DNA of 64,000 bases. Origin: Flavobacteriia bacterium. Its GTDB lineage: Bacteria > Bacteroidota > Bacteroidia > Flavobacteriales > Schleiferiaceae. The notes under the pieces were generated by a model. The model saw only the letters and a program-made list of their open reading frames with translations, was not told the origin of the DNA and searched no databases. The position numbers were made by a program, and so were the translations under genes. This document shows, piece by piece, positions 1 through 7,693 of the stretch (the first letter of the stretch is position 1; every line of letters begins with the position of its first letter). The stretch is taken from assembly GCA_013373425.1 (NCBI GenBank), contig JABXHW010000038.1, positions 24,815-88,814 of the forward strand. The letters run 5' to 3'.

Positions 1-7
1 TGTAGAA

Positions 8-38
8 AAAGAAAAACGCGTCAGGCCTTGACGCGTTT
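8..38 (-). terminator. Rho-independent terminator overlapping the end of the MarR gene
   Basis: A 10-bp perfect stem (14-23 with 29-38) with a 5-base loop is followed on the minus strand by a T-rich run (TTTTTC, then more T). The stop codon of the MarR gene (21-23) lies inside the distal arm, so the last codons double as the terminator stem. Confidence 0.8.
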
Positions 39-488
39 GTAATTCATATTCACTTTGATGTGTGATGTCGGATTCTCTTCGTAGAAATCTCGCAGTCGAG
101 AGGCCAAACGAATAAATTCATTTCGGTCTTTTTCATCGAGAACTTCTAAGATTCGATCGTCGGCTTCTGCAAAGGCTTCTCGAATTTCAGGAAGAATTTC
201 ATCCGCCTTTTCTTGAAGAATCACATGTTGCTTTCTTCGGTCGTGTGAATCCACTTGGCGTTCAACATATCCCGCTTCTGTCAAATAATCCACCAATCGT
301 ACTACAGCTACTTTGTCAACTTGAAGTTGCTCTGCGAGTTCGGATTGAGTTAATGTCTTTTCAGATTTGTCGAGAAGGTAGAGCGCATAGTAGTGACGCT
401 CAATGTCAAGATGCTTTAGTTTATCAGTAACCTTGGCTACGTAATCCTTTGAAATGTCGATAAATAGCCTTCCAATTACGTCGTTCAT
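21..488 (-). CDS. MarR-family transcriptional regulator
   Basis: This 155-residue protein is a likely dimeric DNA-binding repressor. The middle of the chain carries a winged helix-turn-helix: LTQSELAEQLQVDK, a recognition helix around VVRLVDYLTEAGYV, and a wing containing DSHDRRK, which is the typical MarR wing. Flanking helices would form the dimer interface. An in-frame TTG at 524 would lengthen it, but that codon lies inside the -7 box (522-529), so ATG 488 is preferred. The gene is divergent from an ABC exporter operon and a palindrome sits between them, which suggests autoregulation and control of the exporter. The ligand is unknown. Confidence 0.88.
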   Translation of the reverse strand: MNDVIGRLFIDISKDYVAKVTDKLKHLDIERHYYALYLLDKSEKTLTQSELAEQLQVDKVAVVRLVDYLTEAGYVERQVDSHDRRKQHVILQEKADEILPEIREAFAEADDRILEVLDEKDRNEFIRLASRLRDFYEENPTSHIKVNMNYKRVKA

Positions 489-517
489 GGGAGGTGTGTT
501 TTGTGTTTTTGTTTGAG

Positions 518-549
518 TTTGCAAAAGTAACGATTGTTACGTTCACAAA
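518..549. promoter_or_regulatory. Candidate MarR operator over the divergent promoter
   Basis: GTAAC (527-531) and GTTAC (536-540) form a palindrome centred at 533.5. TTTG (518-521) and CAAA (546-549) are symmetric about the same centre. The minus-strand -7 box TACTTTTG (529-522) lies within it, so a bound dimer would cover the regulator's own promoter. The symmetry is seen directly; the assignment to MarR is inference. Confidence 0.55.
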
Positions 550-664
550 TTGTATCATACTCTCTACTATTTAATACGATTTTAATGGCGGGTAGGTTGG
601 ATATTTTTCTTTCGTATCTTCGATTTTCTGCACTTGAATGGGACAATCGTCCCCACACCACGCT

Positions 665-1345
665 ATGATTCAGATTAAAGACCTTCACAAGTATTACTAT
701 ACCGGAAATAAGCCGCTTCATGTGCTTAAGGGAATCGACCTTGAAGTAAAGGAGGGAGAGCTGGTTTCCATCATGGGATCTTCGGGCTCAGGCAAGTCTA
801 CCTTGCTGAATATCCTTGGGATGCTCGATGGTTATGACGAGGGAACATATACACTCGACAATGTCCTTATCAAGGATTTGTCGGAGAAGAAAGCAGCAAA
901 CTATCGCAACAAGTTTCTCGGTTTTGTATTCCAAAGTTTTAATCTCATCAGTTATAAAACTGCCTTAGAGAACGTCGCTATGCCGCTCTACTATCAAGGT
1001 GTGAAACGATCAAAGCGAAATGAATTGGCCGCGGAATACTTAGCTCAAGTGGGGTTGACCGATTGGGCGGATCATCTTCCCAGTCAGTTGAGCGGGGGAC
1101 AAAAACAGAGAGTGGCGGTTGCCCGCGCACTCATTACACAACCCAAAGTGCTCTTGGCCGATGAGCCAACCGGTGCACTCGATTCTACCACTTCACACGA
1201 GGTGATGGAGCTCTTTAAAGAGATTAACAATCGCGGGATGACCGTGGTGATTGTAACTCACGAGAACGATATCGCTGAAATGACACAGCGCGTGATTCGC
1301 TTGAAAGATGGCCTTGTAGAGAATCAACAAGAAGCCCATGTTTGA
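665..1345 (+). CDS. ABC transporter ATP-binding protein, MacB/LolD type
   Basis: This is the ATPase of an exporter or mechanotransmission-type ABC system. It has a Walker A (GSSGSGKST), a Q-loop (VFQSFNL), a signature (LSGGQKQR), a Walker B with catalytic Glu ([13 protein letters not shown]) and an H-loop (VTHE). The start ATG 665 ([11 protein letters not shown]) matches the usual N-terminus of the family; an in-frame ATG at 638 adds nine unconserved residues. TATCTTCG at 615-622 is a possible -7 box. Its stop overlaps the next gene by 8 bases, so the three transporter genes form one operon divergent from the MarR gene. The substrate cannot be told from sequence. Confidence 0.93.
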   Translation: MIQIKDLHKYYYTGNKPLHVLKGIDLEVKEGELVSIMGSSGSGKSTLLNILGMLDGYDEGTYTLDNVLIKDLSEKKAANYRNKFLGFVFQSFNLISYKTALENVAMPLYYQGVKRSKRNELAAEYLAQVGLTDWADHLPSQLSGGQKQRVAVARALITQPKVLLADEPTGALDSTTSHEVMELFKEINNRGMTVVIVTHENDIAEMTQRVIRLKDGLVENQQEAHV

Positions 1346-2567
1346 TAGCGATAAATGGCACGAGATATTTGAAACGATTCGCAAGAATCCGCTCCGAACG
1401 GTTCTTACTGGCTTCTCAGTAACGTGGGGAATCTTCATGTTGGTCATATTGCTCGCGGCTGGAAGCGGACTTGAAAATGGAGCCAAATTCGCCTTTGGAG
1501 ATGATGCAATGAACTCTCTGTGGATTCAGTCTGGAGAGACAAGCATGCCATACAACGGGCATAATGTCGGACGACGAATTCAGTACACCAACGAGGATAT
1601 GGAGTTCGTCAATCAGGAATACGAAGGGGAAATAGATGCCTATTCTTCTAGGTATGGAATCTGGTCGACCACCGTGAATTACAATGACAAGTACGCAACG
1701 CACAGCATGCGGGGTGTTCATCCGGGGTATCAAGATGTGGAACGGACCATCATGGTTCGTGGACGGTACATCAATCAGATGGACATCGACAATGTTCGCA
1801 AAAGCGTGCTTTTAGGGAAAAAGAACGTCCCAATACTCTTTGGAGATGAAGACCCGCTCGGCAAGTACATCCGAATCAATAACATTCCATTTCAGGTGGT
1901 GGGCATCTTTACAGATGTTGAAAATGAAAGTGATGAAGACAACCTGTATGTTCCTATCACCACAGCGCAGCGCGTGTTTAGTGGTGGACGAAACATTCAG
2001 CAGATGATGATTACCCTTGAAGAGGCCAACTTGCCTAAATCGCAAGCGTTGGCTTCAAACATTCGAGGTGACCTGGTACAGAAGTTTGATGTGCACCCAG
2101 ACGATGAACGTGCGATTCGTATTCGCAATGTTCAGGAGGACTTTCAGAATATCCAGAACATCCTCACTGGTATTACCTATTTCGTGGGTTTAATCGGAAT
2201 CATGACCATCATTGCCGGTATCGTTGGTGTCAGCAATATCATGGTGGTCGTAGTTAAGGAACGAACCAAGGAGATTGGTATACGCAAAGCCCTTGGAGCT
2301 ACGCCCGGTTCAATCGTCGGACTCATTATTCAAGAATCTATTTTCATCACGGCTATTGCAGGGTACATCGGACTCGTACTGGCTGTGTTGTTAATTGAGG
2401 CCGTAGGCGAATCGATGGAGGCATCCTTCTTCCGGCACCCTGAAGTGAATTTCGAAGTGGCTATCCTTACTACGGTTATTCTCGTAATTGCCGGGGCGCT
2501 TGCCGGACTTGTTCCTGCTCGTCGAGCTGCCAAAGTTCAACCTATTGAAGCATTGAGAGAAGAATGA
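1338..2567 (+). CDS. ABC transporter permease, MacB/FtsX family (first copy)
   Basis: This 409-residue inner-membrane permease has the MacB layout: a short N-terminal segment ([21 protein letters not shown]), TM1, a large periplasmic MacB_PCD domain (about residues 50-270), then three TM helices in the C-terminal FtsX domain. The cytoplasmic loop between TM2 and TM3 has [19 protein letters not shown], the coupling helix typical of FtsX permeases. It overlaps the ATPase by 8 bases and the next permease by 4. It is a paralogue of that permease, so the two probably form a heterodimer. Confidence 0.92.
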   Translation: MFDSDKWHEIFETIRKNPLRTVLTGFSVTWGIFMLVILLAAGSGLENGAKFAFGDDAMNSLWIQSGETSMPYNGHNVGRRIQYTNEDMEFVNQEYEGEIDAYSSRYGIWSTTVNYNDKYATHSMRGVHPGYQDVERTIMVRGRYINQMDIDNVRKSVLLGKKNVPILFGDEDPLGKYIRINNIPFQVVGIFTDVENESDEDNLYVPITTAQRVFSGGRNIQQMMITLEEANLPKSQALASNIRGDLVQKFDVHPDDERAIRIRNVQEDFQNIQNILTGITYFVGLIGIMTIIAGIVGVSNIMVVVVKERTKEIGIRKALGATPGSIVGLIIQESIFITAIAGYIGLVLAVLLIEAVGESMEASFFRHPEVNFEVAILTTVILVIAGALAGLVPARRAAKVQPIEALREE

Positions 2568-3823
2568 AGCTATTTGATGCAGATCGTTGGGCGGAAATTT
2601 GGAGTACGCTCGGAAAGAACAGAACACGTACCATCCTAACCGGATTTGGTGTAGCGTGGGGCATTGCTTTGCTCATCATCATGCTCGGATCCGGTAAAGG
2701 GTTGGAGAACGGAATCACGCGTGACATGGGCGGTAGAGCCTCCAATTCAATGGTGGTCTGGTCGCAGCGCACCAGTATTCCCTATAAAGGATATCAACGC
2801 GGACGTTGGTTCAGTTTGAAAACGGAGGATGCCCAAATCGTCACTGAGCGGGTTCCAGAAGTATTACTCACTTCCCCACGCACGCAACTCGGTGGTTATC
2901 GTGGAAATGCAAATGTGGTTCACAACGAAACTGCAGGCGAGTTTCCTGTGTTTGGCGACATACCGGAATACCGACAGATTGAGCCGCAGATGGTGATTGA
3001 AGGAAGATGGATGAATCAAACCGATATCGTCGAACAGCGGAAGATTTGCGTGATTGGCAAGCGTGTAAAGCAAATGCTTTTCAATGAAGGTGAAGAGGTT
3101 GTAGGTAATCACGTTGTTATTAACGGTGTGTACTTCACAGTTGTAGGTGTATTTGAATCACCCAAAAGAGGGGATAGAGGAGATCAAGATAATCTCAATA
3201 TCCACTTGCCTTTGTCGACATATCAGATTGCATACAACGGAGGCGACCGAGTTTCATGGATGGGGATTTTGATGGATCCCAATGCCAATGATGAAGTCGT
3301 GCAGCGAAAAGTGAAGACAGTTCTTGCAGACGTACATAGTGTTCACCCTCAAGATCTTGGAGCTTTTGGTTCATGGAGTATGCAAGGAGAGTTTGAGAAT
3401 ATCCGCGGACTGTTCACTGGTATTAGTGCGCTATCATTTATTGTGAGCATATTCTCTCTGCTCGCTGGTGCCATTGGTGTGAGCAACATCATGCTGGTGG
3501 TGGTAAAGGAGCGAACTAAAGAACTCGGTATTCGACGAGCTGTAGGAGCAACTCCTTCACAGATTGTAGTGCAAATTATGAGTGAGGCACTCGTTCTAAC
3601 TGTTATTGCTGGATGTATTGGTGTGTTGTTCGGAACCTGGCTGATGGAAGGCATAGATACCCTGATTGGTGAATCGGTTGACAATTTCTTGCATCCGACG
3701 GTTCAGGTTGGCGTTATCTTAATTGCTATGGGCGTATTGACGGTCTTTGGCATCATAGCCGGATTGTTACCTGCGTATCGAGCGGTGCAGGTGAAACCTG
3801 TGGAAGCGCTTAGAGCGGAGTAG
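2564..3823 (+). CDS. ABC transporter permease, MacB/FtsX family (second copy)
   Basis: This 419-residue paralogue of the preceding permease has the same order: an N-terminal amphipathic start, TM1, a periplasmic domain, and three C-terminal TMs with the coupling motif [19 protein letters not shown]. It ends with the family's usual VQVKPVEALRAE tail. The ATG overlaps the stop of the first permease (ATGA), implying translational coupling. No membrane-fusion (MacA/HlyD) gene follows: after the stop only a 23-codon reading frame is seen before a gene on the other strand. An adaptor encoded elsewhere, or an adaptor-free role, remains possible. Confidence 0.92.
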   Translation: MKLFDADRWAEIWSTLGKNRTRTILTGFGVAWGIALLIIMLGSGKGLENGITRDMGGRASNSMVVWSQRTSIPYKGYQRGRWFSLKTEDAQIVTERVPEVLLTSPRTQLGGYRGNANVVHNETAGEFPVFGDIPEYRQIEPQMVIEGRWMNQTDIVEQRKICVIGKRVKQMLFNEGEEVVGNHVVINGVYFTVVGVFESPKRGDRGDQDNLNIHLPLSTYQIAYNGGDRVSWMGILMDPNANDEVVQRKVKTVLADVHSVHPQDLGAFGSWSMQGEFENIRGLFTGISALSFIVSIFSLLAGAIGVSNIMLVVVKERTKELGIRRAVGATPSQIVVQIMSEALVLTVIAGCIGVLFGTWLMEGIDTLIGESVDNFLHPTVQVGVILIAMGVLTVFGIIAGLLPAYRAVQVKPVEALRAE

Positions 3824-3874
3824 GAATGAGCGGAGAAGTTCGTGAAGGTGAAAGCCCTGAAGTGAAGTTCGTCG

Positions 3875-4441
3875 CTAGATTAGCATGTAAATTTTGACCT
3901 TCTTGCCTTGAGAGCATTGCTCGTAGAAATCACTTCTATTTCTTCTTACGCAACCGATGATTTCGAGAATCTCCTCTTCACTCAGAATGTGGGTGGCATC
4001 AATTTGATAGCCGTCTAATTCAGGTCCTAGTCCAAGTTTAATTTGAAGGTTTAGTTGTTCCCCAGATTTAATCTCAAACACAAAACTATAGTCATCATAC
4101 CGTTGATGCGCAAGCTCCATGCGATAGGTGCCGATGGGTATATCGAATACAGCATGACCGTCCCAATCCGTGATGAGCCGGATTTCAGATTCATCGTAAA
4201 GGTTGAGGATGGTACACTGGACAAGAGGGATTGAATCTCCGTTGTTGTCTATTACGCTTATGCTCGAAAACTGGCTAATATCTCTGGTCAGGTTGTAGGA
4301 GCTTGTATCGTCTTCGTTTTGAAACCAAAACCAGTATTCAAATGGATAATCTTGGTTGGTATCCACTCTTTCAAGATGCCACTTCTGAGCAAGTGTTGAT
4401 GTGGAAAGAAGCAACAAAGCGATAAGAGAGAAGGAATTCAT
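3875..4441 (-). CDS. Secreted hypothetical protein with a carboxypeptidase-regulatory-like beta domain
   Basis: This 188-residue protein begins with a signal peptide (about residues 1-18, ending STSTLAQ). The middle (about 55-135) reads like a transthyretin/carboxypeptidase-regulatory fold: SISVIDNNGDSIPLVQCTI, then DWDGHAVFDIPIGTYRMEL and FEIKSGEQLNLQIKLG. Such domains commonly serve as scaffold or binding modules in Bacteroidota envelope proteins. The C-terminal region has two Cys about 10 residues apart. No enzyme motif is seen. It is monocistronic, with its 3' end abutting the ABC operon. Confidence 0.7.
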   Translation of the reverse strand: MNSFSLIALLLLSTSTLAQKWHLERVDTNQDYPFEYWFWFQNEDDTSSYNLTRDISQFSSISVIDNNGDSIPLVQCTILNLYDESEIRLITDWDGHAVFDIPIGTYRMELAHQRYDDYSFVFEIKSGEQLNLQIKLGLGPELDGYQIDATHILSEEEILEIIGCVRRNRSDFYEQCSQGKKVKIYMLI

Positions 4442-4524
4442 TTTATTGTTTCTAGCTGAAGTTTTCCGAGAGTTGGTAAGTAGGTTACCTGAGCTAAACG
4501 ATAGTAGAGTGAGACTTTAGAATA

Positions 4525-4558
4525 AAAAAAGGCCCCCGCGCTAAAAGGGGCCTTTAGT
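4525..4558 (-). terminator. Rho-independent terminator
   Basis: AAAGGCCCC (4528-4536) pairs with GGGGCCTTT (4547-4555), a perfect 9-bp stem with a 10-base loop. On the minus strand it is followed by seven T. It lies about 120 bases past the stop of the DUF4199 gene and would end that transcript or a separate small RNA. The plus strand also has a weaker T-tract. Confidence 0.8.
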
Positions 4559-4560
4559 TT

Positions 4561-4632
4561 TGCACCATTTGGTAGTTGTTCACGTGCTTCATTCACGTAG
4601 GTGGTGCATGTGCGCTACAATACCGTAGCACT
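4561..4632 (-). other. Possible structured RNA upstream of the terminator
   Basis: Read on the minus strand, two stem-loops follow each other before the terminator. The first is GTGCTAC pairing with GTAGC-CAC (4625-4631 with 4610-4618, one 2-base bulge). The second is TGCACCA (4608-4602) pairing with TGGTGCA (4567-4561), enclosing an inner ACGTG/CACGT stem. No open reading frame with credible features is present. It could be a structured 3' UTR of the DUF4199 gene or a small RNA. No known RNA family is recognised. Confidence 0.35.
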
Positions 4633-4677
4633 CGCTTTACACTTGAGTTTCTAATGTAGAAATTTTTAGTGTAACTG

Positions 4678-5229
4678 TTACACCCTCGCGTCAATTATTT
4701 CATCTGTAACTGAATTTTTTCCTTTTCTCAAGAGTCCAGCAATAATCAAACTGATAATGAAGCCGGTTGGTAAAGGCTCCATAAGGAAGGTCATGATGGT
4801 GTTGGTAACGGGATTCTTCATCATCTCCATATATTGCTCACCTTCAGCGCGCTTTTCTGCCGCTTCTTCTTCGGAAAGTCCTTGCTTTTCAGCCACTTGT
4901 TCGAAGTAAGCCTCCATCATTGCTTCGACTTCATCAGGGTTGTTCTGAGCATAAACTGTCCAGCTAATGCTGTAAATCAGGCCACCTACTAATACAATAC
5001 CCATTGAGGCGCCAAAGGCTCTTCCGAAGCCCCAATGGTTAGAACGGTCTCGCAACTGACGAACTCCAAAGTATCCTGCGCCAAAGGCAAGAACAAAGGA
5101 CGCATAGCCAATAATTTCCCCTGAAGTGAAATTTACTTCTTCGCCTTCGGCACCGTTTAAGCCGATGAAGAAAACGCCTGTCATGATGAGGCCGGCAATG
5201 GCGCCCCAGATTAGAATGGTCTTTAACAT
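4678..5229 (-). CDS. DUF4199 domain-containing membrane protein
   Basis: This 183-residue integral membrane protein has four predicted TM helices (about residues 5-25, 38-55, 72-95 and 150-172). It has the family's acidic, helix-rich loop after TM3, which contains EAMMEAYFEQVAEK and SEEEAAEKRAEGEQ. DUF4199 is restricted mostly to Bacteroidota and has no established function. It lies 89 bases after a membrane-bound LuxR-type regulator on the same strand, an arrangement that suggests they act together in the envelope. Confidence 0.85.
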   Translation of the reverse strand: MLKTILIWGAIAGLIMTGVFFIGLNGAEGEEVNFTSGEIIGYASFVLAFGAGYFGVRQLRDRSNHWGFGRAFGASMGIVLVGGLIYSISWTVYAQNNPDEVEAMMEAYFEQVAEKQGLSEEEAAEKRAEGEQYMEMMKNPVTNTIMTFLMEPLPTGFIISLIIAGLLRKGKNSVTDEIIDARV

Positions 5230-5318
5230 GGTTTCAATTTTTTCGTTTGCTCAAATGTGGAAAACGATGGCATTTTCGCCGTCATACCAAAGTATGAAAT
5301 CCATCTCCTACTTTAGTG

Positions 5319-5738
5319 CTAATCGTGTAAAAGCCCAATTTCCTTGGCTTTAGAGATAGCTTGGGTTCTTCTCTTGACATCTAACTTGACGAACAAGTTT
5401 TGATTGTGTGTCTTCACGGTGCTCAAGCTGATATGGAGTGAATCTGCAATTTCTTGATTGCTCATGCCTTTGGCCATCAACTCTAGAATTTCAAATTCAC
5501 GTGGACGAATGTCCATTTCTTCAGGTGCGATACGAATCGGCAAAGGAGAGTTTACGGTCTGCTTGTTCTTGTTGAGCTGCAGGCCTGCCCAGATTCCCAG
5601 TACCGTAAATAGCAATGCAATACCGAAAAGCACCAGGCTTTTGCTTTCCGGACTAGTAATCCACTCGAATTCGATGAGTGCATAGAGAAACATGAGTCCG
5701 CCTAAAGCGATTCCGTACTTGAGAATGGTCTTGATCAC
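5319..5738 (-). CDS. Membrane-anchored LuxR-type (GerE) HTH regulator
   Basis: This 139-residue protein has two N-terminal TM helices (about residues 6-26 and 34-54). A C-terminal LuxR/GerE helix-turn-helix follows (about 75-135): RPREFEILELMAKGMSNQEI, then DSLHISLSTVKTHNQNLFVKL. There is no receiver or sensor domain, so the TM hairpin presumably tethers the DNA-binding domain to the membrane. The start is GTG 5738. An exact -7 box (TATCTTTG, 5750-5743) ends only four bases before it, predicting a leaderless mRNA. It precedes the DUF4199 gene and is divergent from a glycosyltransferase. Confidence 0.87.
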   Translation of the reverse strand: MIKTILKYGIALGGLMFLYALIEFEWITSPESKSLVLFGIALLFTVLGIWAGLQLNKNKQTVNSPLPIRIAPEEMDIRPREFEILELMAKGMSNQEIADSLHISLSTVKTHNQNLFVKLDVKRRTQAISKAKEIGLLHD

Positions 5739-5742
5739 CTCC

Positions 5743-5771
5743 CAAAGATAACGGCCCCATTCTTACCTTCG
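5743..5771. promoter_or_regulatory. Divergent -7 boxes of the LuxR-type and glycosyltransferase genes
   Basis: Minus strand: TATCTTTG at 5750-5743, four bases before GTG 5738. Plus strand: TACCTTCG at 5764-5771, five bases before ATG 5777 (one mismatch to TAnnTTTG). The start codons are 38 bases apart, so both promoters must lie in this stretch. No clear -33 TTTG is seen for either. Confidence 0.55.
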
Positions 5772-5776
5772 CTCCA

Positions 5777-6778
5777 ATGTCTACTCAAATCGTCGATCCC
5801 CAAGTTTCAGTGGTTATGTGTGTCTACAATGCATGGCCACATCTGCAAGCTGCAGTTGAAAGTGTGCTTGCTTCTGATGGGGTTGATTTCGAATTCATTA
5901 TTGTCGACGATGGCTCTACAGATGATGGAGCAAAGTATCTCAAAGAGTTACTAGATGCTCGGATTCGTGTAATCCATCAAGAGAACAAGGGAGTGGCTAT
6001 TGCCGCAAACGTTGGTGTTGAAGCATCTCAGAGTGCACTCATCGCCCGGTTCGATAGTGACGATATCATGCATCCGCATCGATTGAAACTTCAATATGAT
6101 TACCTCAAGTCGAACGCAGAGGTGGGAGTCGTAGCATCTCAAGTGGAATTGATGGAATCAAATTTCGACCAGACCGGTTTGAAGAACTTCGTGGAGTGGT
6201 CGAATCGACTATTAGCTCATGATCAGATGTACGAGAATCGTTTTCGTGATACACCCGTTATCAATCCATCGGCCATGTTTAGAAAGACGATATGGGAAAG
6301 ATATGGGGGATATCTCAGCGATGCACCTGAAGATTATGAATACTGGATGCGGTTGTTTCATCTTGGAGTGCGCTTCGGTAAGCTGGATCAGACTTTGGTT
6401 CAGTGGCGAGATTTATCTAATCGACTCACGAGATCTCACAACGACTATTCAGAAGAAGCTTTCCGCGAGGTGAAGCTGAAGTACTTTGCCTTGGAATGGG
6501 AGAGGAGTGAAGATCGACCGATTTACATCTGGGGCAAAAACAAGCAGGCTGCTCGTTGGGTTGAGGGGCTCGATAAAAGGGGAATCGCCGTTTCTGGTTT
6601 TGTAGATTTCAAGCCAGGAGATTGGAAGGGGATAGAGGTACTGGACATCCCGACTGCACTGAATCATCAAAGTGCATTCTTTATAATAACCGTGAGGGAT
6701 TGGAAAGGCGTTCGACTCATTCATGAAGCGATGAAAGAGAACGGCAAGACGCTGCATTCAGATTATATCGTCGTATAA
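5777..6778 (+). CDS. Family 2 glycosyltransferase with a C-terminal nucleotide-binding-like domain
   Basis: This 333-residue enzyme has a GT-A fold. VSVVMCVYNAWPHL opens the nucleotide-sugar site, IIVDDGSTDDG follows, and RFDSDD supplies the DXD metal site (about residue 95). PEDYEYWMRLFHLGVRFG is the acceptor region. The last 85 residues (from about 248, starting PIYIWGKNKQAARWVEGL) look like the Rossmann-type domain seen at the N-terminus of PglD-like acyltransferases, an unusual appendage. The donor and acceptor sugars are unknown. No other polysaccharide genes are nearby. Confidence 0.85.
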   Translation: MSTQIVDPQVSVVMCVYNAWPHLQAAVESVLASDGVDFEFIIVDDGSTDDGAKYLKELLDARIRVIHQENKGVAIAANVGVEASQSALIARFDSDDIMHPHRLKLQYDYLKSNAEVGVVASQVELMESNFDQTGLKNFVEWSNRLLAHDQMYENRFRDTPVINPSAMFRKTIWERYGGYLSDAPEDYEYWMRLFHLGVRFGKLDQTLVQWRDLSNRLTRSHNDYSEEAFREVKLKYFALEWERSEDRPIYIWGKNKQAARWVEGLDKRGIAVSGFVDFKPGDWKGIEVLDIPTALNHQSAFFIITVRDWKGVRLIHEAMKENGKTLHSDYIVV

Positions 6779-6789
6779 GAGCAGGGAAT

Positions 6790-6820
6790 AAAAAAGCCCC
6801 CCGAAATGGGAGGCCTTTGT
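6790..6820. terminator. Bidirectional terminator between convergent genes
   Basis: An imperfect stem joins AAAAAGCCCCCC (6791-6802) and GGGAGGCCTTT (6808-6819), with T-tracts at both ends. It separates the glycosyltransferase from the convergent MscS-type gene. Confidence 0.7.
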
Positions 6821-6837
6821 CATGATTCTCTCGACGA

Positions 6838-7683
6838 TTACTTTGGTTGAGAGATGATATGAATGTCGCGTTGTGGGAATGGAATGCCAATGTTCGCTTC
6901 GTCCAAAGCTTCCTTGATGGCTTCAAGATTATCAAAGTACACTCCCCAATAATTGCCCGTATCGGTCCAACATCGGACAGATAGATCCAAAGAACTGTCA
7001 CCTAGGTTGGTAAGGTAGACCACTGGGGCAGGGTCTGCGTCGATTCTTTCATCCTTAGACAATACATCGATGATAACTTTTCGTGCATCTTTTACACTTG
7101 CATCATAAGCAATGCCTACGCTGAAGTCGACACGACGCTTAGGTTGGCGACCGATGTTTATTACGGTGCTATTCGCAACTTGACCGTTAGGCATAATCAC
7201 TTCCTTGTTGGTGAGCGTATGAACTGTGGTATGCAGCACATCAATTTTTGCGACGGTTCCGACTTCACCTTCAGCTTGGATTACATCTCCAACTTTGAAT
7301 GGCTTAAAGAGCAATATGAGTACTCCTCCTGCGAAATTGGCCAGACTGCCTTGTAGCGCCAAACCAATGGCCAAACCTGCAGCACCAAGTACGGCAACGA
7401 ACGATGTAGTTTGAACTCCAAGAGTCGATACAACTGAGATGATCAGCATGATCCAAAGCATGAACTTCACAATGCCTGTCAAGAAGCCTCTCAAGCTCTC
7501 GTCCACATTGCGCTTGACCATTATTTTCTTGGTCAGTCTAACGAGGTATCCAATAACAATTCGCCCTACAATAAGTGTAACAAGGGCCAGAAGTACTGAC
7601 GGGGCGAATTCCAAGACTTTGTCCCATGCCCAATTCATGAGCTCCTGTGCTTGTGTTGTGGTTTCGGTAATTTCTTCCTCCAT
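6838..7683 (-). CDS. Small-conductance mechanosensitive channel, MscS family
   Basis: This 281-residue protein has three TM helices (about 25-45, 68-90 and 95-125). The pore helix region GAAGLAIGLALQGSLANFAGG is followed by the conserved LLFKPFKVGDVI of the beta domain. It ends with the MscS signature IPFPQRDIHI. It would release solutes under hypo-osmotic shock. The start is 10 bases after the antiporter stop, so it is the last gene of a three-gene ion-transport operon. Its length matches E. coli MscS. Confidence 0.95.
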   Translation of the reverse strand: MEEEITETTTQAQELMNWAWDKVLEFAPSVLLALVTLIVGRIVIGYLVRLTKKIMVKRNVDESLRGFLTGIVKFMLWIMLIISVVSTLGVQTTSFVAVLGAAGLAIGLALQGSLANFAGGVLILLFKPFKVGDVIQAEGEVGTVAKIDVLHTTVHTLTNKEVIMPNGQVANSTVINIGRQPKRRVDFSVGIAYDASVKDARKVIIDVLSKDERIDADPAPVVYLTNLGDSSLDLSVRCWTDTGNYWGVYFDNLEAIKEALDEANIGIPFPQRDIHIISQPK

Positions 7684-7693
7684 GGTAGTTTGA

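Noticed and set aside
3826..3897. 23-codon frame after the second permease as a remnant adaptor gene
   Set aside because: Too short, overlaps a real gene on the other strand and shows no adaptor motif.
4561..4632. A tRNA gene in the gap after the DUF4199 gene
   Set aside because: The stems do not form a cloverleaf and there is no T-loop or CCA pattern.
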